Source: Acidimicrobiales bacterium (GTDB taxonomy: Bacteria > Actinomycetota > Acidimicrobiia > Acidimicrobiales > JAKAVM01). Taken from it: a stretch of 64,000 nt of DNA. The notes under the pieces are model-generated. The model was given only the letters and a program-made list of their open reading frames with translations. It was not told the DNA's origin and ran no database searches. Position 1 is the first letter of the stretch. Every line of letters starts with the position of its first letter. The translations under genes and the position numbers were made by a program. Positions 60,880 through 64,000 of the stretch are shown in pieces. Location: contig DAIDHF010000008.1 of NCBI GenBank assembly GCA_027452005.1, positions 18,283 to 82,282 of the forward strand. The letters are read 5' to 3'.

Positions 60880-61767
60880 TCAAGATTTTCTGGTACGACC
60901 TGAGGCCTGGATCTTGGAGATAACCTGATTCATGGCATTGGTGGCCGGACCAGCATCAGTAGCTGCCTGGCTAAGATAAAGCTCACTTTGACCGGTAAGG
61001 CCAGCCAGACAGTCGTTTGAGGTCTTGGTAAAGTAGAGGTCCATTGAGTTCAATGAGCCCCTAATCTGCGCTGGAGCAACTATCTTACTTCCCGAAACCA
61101 ACCGGACGTCTTGCTCTAGCTTGAGACACCCGTCCAGGAGAGTCGCCTGGCCCTTTTGTCCTTGGGTGTAGGCAACCTCAATGGCCGCGTTTTGAAGTAC
61201 TTGACGATCGTCATAGATTGCTCCAATATAAGAGGCGTTGGCCTGAACCCAACTGGCCATGGCTGGACTTGGGTAAGTCTCGATCTTCATGGACTTGGCA
61301 AGCGCCTCACCGGGAGTCAAAAAGGGTTGTGGTGACCTGGTCACCATGGCCACGGTTGGAAGGACGAAGACCAATCCAATAAAGCCGGCGCAAATTATGC
61401 TTGCAATGACTACCGGCCTGAATCTAAAGGCTCTGGAGGGCAAGTGGCGTGTCGCCTTCTTCTCGATTTGTGCCTCTCGTGCCAGTTCAGGTGAAGCGAC
61501 TTGAGATGGTTCTGTCTTCCTCAACTGACTCGACAAGTCTTGGCCGGCCCTGGCCCTTTCCCAGGGGTTCAGATGGATAGGTTCAACTGACGAACTGGGT
61601 TCTGGAAAAGTCTCTTGGGGCTTTACCTCATCTTGAACAACTCTAGAATGGGCCCGAGCGTCAGCGGGTACCCCGTGGGGGTGGTCACTAGCCCGATACC
61701 AGTTTCCGTCTTGGGAGTACCAGAACCACTCTCCACTGGGCGACTCCCACCAAAGATCTCGTTGCAC
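60880..61767 (-). CDS. single-span membrane protein with N-terminal W/Y-rich (DUF2510-like) motif
   Basis: This is a 295-residue protein. The N-terminus WWESPSGEWFWYSQDGNWYR resembles the short DUF2510-type module of actinobacterial membrane proteins. A polar linker leads to one transmembrane helix near residues 117-140 (VVIASIICAGFIGLVFVLPT). The C-terminal about 150 residues are probably extracytoplasmic and contain two cysteines (LDGCLKL, NDCLAG). No function is known. It lies 55 bases downstream of another membrane-protein gene on the same strand. Confidence 0.75.
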   Translation of the reverse strand: MQRDLWWESPSGEWFWYSQDGNWYRASDHPHGVPADARAHSRVVQDEVKPQETFPEPSSSVEPIHLNPWERARAGQDLSSQLRKTEPSQVASPELAREAQIEKKATRHLPSRAFRFRPVVIASIICAGFIGLVFVLPTVAMVTRSPQPFLTPGEALAKSMKIETYPSPAMASWVQANASYIGAIYDDRQVLQNAAIEVAYTQGQKGQATLLDGCLKLEQDVRLVSGSKIVAPAQIRGSLNSMDLYFTKTSNDCLAGLTGQSELYLSQAATDAGPATNAMNQVISKIQASGRTRKS

Positions 61768-61822
61768 GATGCCTAGACTCGGATCTACTTCACCAAATTG
61801 GTAAAATGTGTGCGAGATTCAT

Positions 61823-62560
61823 CTAACCCGCTTCCTCCAGTGAGTGCTGAAGTTTCCAGGCACTCTTGAGGTGGGTAATCATCAAGAACTGAGCTAATGC
61901 GGCCACGATTGCATTGGAGACTAGACTTTGAACCCCGCTAGCTCGCCCTGACACCCCGGTGAGGTGTGGTGAGAAAATCATCGCCAACGAGTAACTTGTC
62001 TCAATTGCTGACAACACGAATATAACTAATGCTACTAGGGCAACTGAAAATAAGTATCCACTTAGTACTGCACCAGCCGACCCTGAGCGTACATTTGAGT
62101 TCTCAAAGAGCTTCTTGGCCATTTTTATCTGCGTGTACAGTACTACCGACACAATGGCCAGGGCGATAAACCAGATGACCACGAAGTTGCCAAATATCTC
62201 CCGGGGTGTGCGCGAGACGACATGGGAGCCACTTCCCAACAGTCCTGGAATTGAACATTGAGCAAAGTTGATCCCGTTTGAGACTATTGATGAGAGCGCT
62301 GAACTTCCCATACTGGCTACCTGTTGACAGGAAGAACTACTGGCTCTTGCCAGATATCCAACCGAGTTGACCAGGTTATATAGGACACCCAAAAGGGTAA
62401 AGATGAACACGAATATTGAGGTCAACAAGAACACGGCGTACGCGTGGGTGTTCCCCGACTCAATCTGGCGAACCCTGGTGGGCATGTACACAATTCCAAC
62501 CAGTGCCACGAGAACCAAAACTGGAATAAACAGGGCCAGCTCAAGACTACCGATTATCAA
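61823..62560 (-). CDS. multi-span membrane protein
   Basis: This is a 245-residue protein with about five hydrophobic segments (LFIPVLVLVALVGIVY, FLLTSIFVFIFTLLGVLY, FVVIWFIALAIVSVVLY, LFSVALVALVIFVLS and the C-terminal SNAIVAALAQFLM). A loop between segments 2 and 3 has two cysteines (SSCQQVAS, FAQCSIPG). The start is TTG 62560, preceded by a perfect GGAGGTGA 4 bases away, one of the strongest ribosome binding sites in the window. The family is not recognised. Confidence 0.72.
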   Translation of the reverse strand: MIIGSLELALFIPVLVLVALVGIVYMPTRVRQIESGNTHAYAVFLLTSIFVFIFTLLGVLYNLVNSVGYLARASSSSCQQVASMGSSALSSIVSNGINFAQCSIPGLLGSGSHVVSRTPREIFGNFVVIWFIALAIVSVVLYTQIKMAKKLFENSNVRSGSAGAVLSGYLFSVALVALVIFVLSAIETSYSLAMIFSPHLTGVSGRASGVQSLVSNAIVAALAQFLMITHLKSAWKLQHSLEEAG

Positions 62561-62665
62561 AAAATCACCTCCAGGTGACTAGGCCATTTCTATCGAGCAT
62601 AACACGGCCGGGGTAATTTATAGTCTCACCTCTCTCGTTGGGAGTGGTTCAACTATTGTGGAACC

Positions 62666-63028
62666 GTGCCCAAGGGAAACCCAAATAATAACCTTGCCAA
62701 CGGCGACGAGGACTACTACTACACTCTCGGCGTCACAAGAGATGCAGACATATCCCAGATTCGGGCCGAGTATGTCGCCAAGGCCAGGCAGTTTCACCCC
62801 GACGCCCTAGTTGGCCGCTCCAAGGAAGATCTAAATGAGGCCGGCCTGAAGATGGCTCGGCTCAATAAAGCTTGGGAGGTCTTATCAGATCCGGTTACCC
62901 GGTCGCGTTATGATATGTTGCTTGCCGCCAACCAGTATCGGCCGAATATAGCTGGGGGTGCGGCCAACAAAGTGGGCAAATTCCTGGGAAAGCTCTACTC
63001 GGAGTACTCAAGGGGCAAATCACCTTAG
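62666..63028 (+). CDS. J-domain (DnaJ-like) protein
   Basis: This is a 120-residue protein with a single J domain at about residues 17-88. It has YYTLGVTRDADISQIRAEYV, the HPD motif in ARQFHPDAL, and LNKAWEVLSDPVTRSRYD. It lacks the Gly/Phe-rich, zinc-finger and C-terminal domains of full DnaJ, so it is a type-III co-chaperone that would stimulate DnaK ATPase. The GTG start is at 62666. The short tail (KVGKFLGKLYSEYSRG) is basic and amphipathic. It is convergent with the monooxygenase gene. Confidence 0.9.
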   Translation: MPKGNPNNNLANGDEDYYYTLGVTRDADISQIRAEYVAKARQFHPDALVGRSKEDLNEAGLKMARLNKAWEVLSDPVTRSRYDMLLAANQYRPNIAGGAANKVGKFLGKLYSEYSRGKSP

Positions 63029-63072
63029 TCGTGCGTGTGAGCAGTTGTTGAGAAATTGAGATCAAGCTAGCC

Positions 63073-64000
63073 TTACGAGACCTTGTAATTGTTCATGTCG
63101 AAATTCCTGGTTTCAAGCCAGAACTGCCAAGTAAATCTAGGCCACAAGGTCGTATTACGACCAAATTCATCAAGGTACCAACTTTGACATCCACCTGAAG
63201 TCCACACGGTCCCCTTGAGCATCTCTTGGACCTTATCGTTCCAGGTTTGCTCTGCATCAGGGTCTACCTCAAGGCACGCTTTTTCGCTAAAGCTATCCAT
63301 CTCTTTCAAGGCTTTTTGTACGTAGTTGATCTGGCACTCGATCATGAACACCTGGCTGGTATGTCCAAGACCGGTATTGGGACCAACTAGAAAGAACAGG
63401 TTTGGAAATCCCGGCACACAGGTTCCCTTGTGGGCATGCATCCCCTCTTTCCAGGCCTCCCGAAGATTTACCCCGTCGCGCCCAACCACGAACTCGGCTA
63501 CGGGAAGATCGGTCACGTGAAATCCGGTCCCAAAGATTATTGCGTCAACCTCGTAGGTGTCTCCACCTTGGGTAGTTATCGAGGTCGGATTAATCTCTTG
63601 GATGCCAGATGTTTCAACTACTACGTTCGGCCTCTCAAGACTTGGGTAGTAGTCACTCGAGATCAGGACCCTCTTGCAACCTAAGGTGTAGCTTGGGGTT
63701 AGCTTGTCTCGTAGTTCTTGACTTTTGACCTGGGAATACAGGTGCCTCAGGGCGATCTTCTCACCTATCTTCATGACCCGACGATCAAATGCAAAGCCCA
63801 CCACAAACAGCTCCCGGGCCCAGTAGATTGCACTCCTGGCCGTCCTTTGGAGAAGCGGGACCTTCTTGAATAAAAGACTCTCAATCCGGGTCAGTTTGCG
63901 GTCAGTTCTTGGCATTATCCAAGGCGGAGTCCTCTGCATTAGGTATAGCTTGTCAACCACTGGAGCAATCTGAGGGACAAACTGAATTGCCGAGGCCCCC
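63073..64000 (-). CDS. flavin-containing monooxygenase, Baeyer-Villiger type (5' end outside window)
   Basis: The frame continues past the track's ATG at 63960 to the window edge and reads GASAIQFVPQIAPVVDKLYL followed by MQRTPPWIMPR. This is the second Rossmann motif of class B flavoprotein monooxygenases (GASAxQ...QRTxPW). Further family features are VDAIIFGTGFHVTD (the GTGF segment), FPNLFFLVGPNTGLGHTS and the C-terminal TVWTSGGCQSWY. At least 309 C-terminal residues are present; the FAD-binding N-terminus lies outside. It would use NADPH and O2 to oxygenate a ketone or related substrate; the substrate is unknown. Confidence 0.88.
   Translation of the reverse strand, partial: GASAIQFVPQIAPVVDKLYLMQRTPPWIMPRTDRKLTRIESLLFKKVPLLQRTARSAIYWARELFVVGFAFDRRVMKIGEKIALRHLYSQVKSQELRDKLTPSYTLGCKRVLISSDYYPSLERPNVVVETSGIQEINPTSITTQGGDTYEVDAIIFGTGFHVTDLPVAEFVVGRDGVNLREAWKEGMHAHKGTCVPGFPNLFFLVGPNTGLGHTSQVFMIECQINYVQKALKEMDSFSEKACLEVDPDAEQTWNDKVQEMLKGTVWTSGGCQSWYLDEFGRNTTLWPRFTWQFWLETRNFDMNNYKVS

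Overview
The window looks like a chromosomal segment of an actinobacterium, most likely of the class Acidimicrobiia. The grounds are secreted proteins with the GYW-x4-DGG-x-F-x-FGDA repeat that I associate with that group, a two-hairpin C-loop small RNA matching the actinobacterial 6C RNA, frequent GTG/TTG starts, moderate GC and actinobacterial-type HAD/acyltransferase fusions. This assignment is inference; no rRNA or other phylogenetic marker is present.

Layout. (1) 1-172 is the 3' end of a secreted repeat protein. (2) 322-7270 is a tightly packed corrin-ring operon of the CbiD/CbiG (anaerobic-type) cobalamin route: cobI/cbiL, cobM/cbiF, cbiD, cbiET, a cbiG-cbiH fusion, a 2[4Fe-4S] ferredoxin and cbiC. 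(3) 7276-8640 is a short GC-richer island with an IS607-like recombinase fragment, an MNT/HEPN toxin-antitoxin-type pair and a remnant resembling the Swt1-type HEPN N-terminus of defence ATPases. (4) 8641-22172 holds a secreted IPT/TIG protein, a TetR-aldehyde dehydrogenase pair, an MBL-fold protein, a DUF1800-DUF1501 pair, tRNA-Val(CAC), a secreted alpha/beta hydrolase and an FKBP lipoprotein. (5) 23222-30236 is a TetR-controlled lipid-type operon: acyl reductase-HAD fusion, zinc alcohol dehydrogenase, LarA/DUF2088 protein and PlsC acyltransferase. (6) 30934-49902 is almost wholly three giant secreted proteins (about 1,980, 2,245 and 2,040 residues) on the minus strand. (7) 50091-51640 has a HAD-PlsC fusion preceded by the 6C RNA. 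(8) 51806-54284 has a small secreted coiled-coil protein and a GH25-like protein carrying the same GYW repeats. (9) 54382-58404 has a lipoprotein and a molybdate/tungstate-type ABC transporter. (10) 58473-64000 has small membrane proteins, a beta-hydroxyacid dehydrogenase with an FMN-dependent alpha-hydroxyacid dehydrogenase that appears to start at ATT, a J-domain protein and the end of a flavin monooxygenase.

The main discovery candidate is the surface-protein system. Counting the Cys-containing repeat (x-S-[IV]-S-C-x(4-6)-C) in the three giant proteins gives uninterrupted blocks of 14 and 14, 14 and 21, and 14 and 14 units. All are multiples of seven, which suggests strings of seven-bladed beta-propellers (4, 5 and 4) separated by Ig-like or fibronectin-like domains. 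Four proteins end in exactly six GYW units, which suggests a shared six-bladed C-terminal module. The same repeat sits in front of a GH25-like wall-hydrolase domain, which points to a cell-envelope role. These structural readings are inference from repeat counts I made by eye.

Other points to check are the ATT start at 59720, the paired palindromic operators CTACCAyATGGTAG in front of the lipid operon, and the free-standing ferredoxin that follows the CbiG-CbiH fusion.
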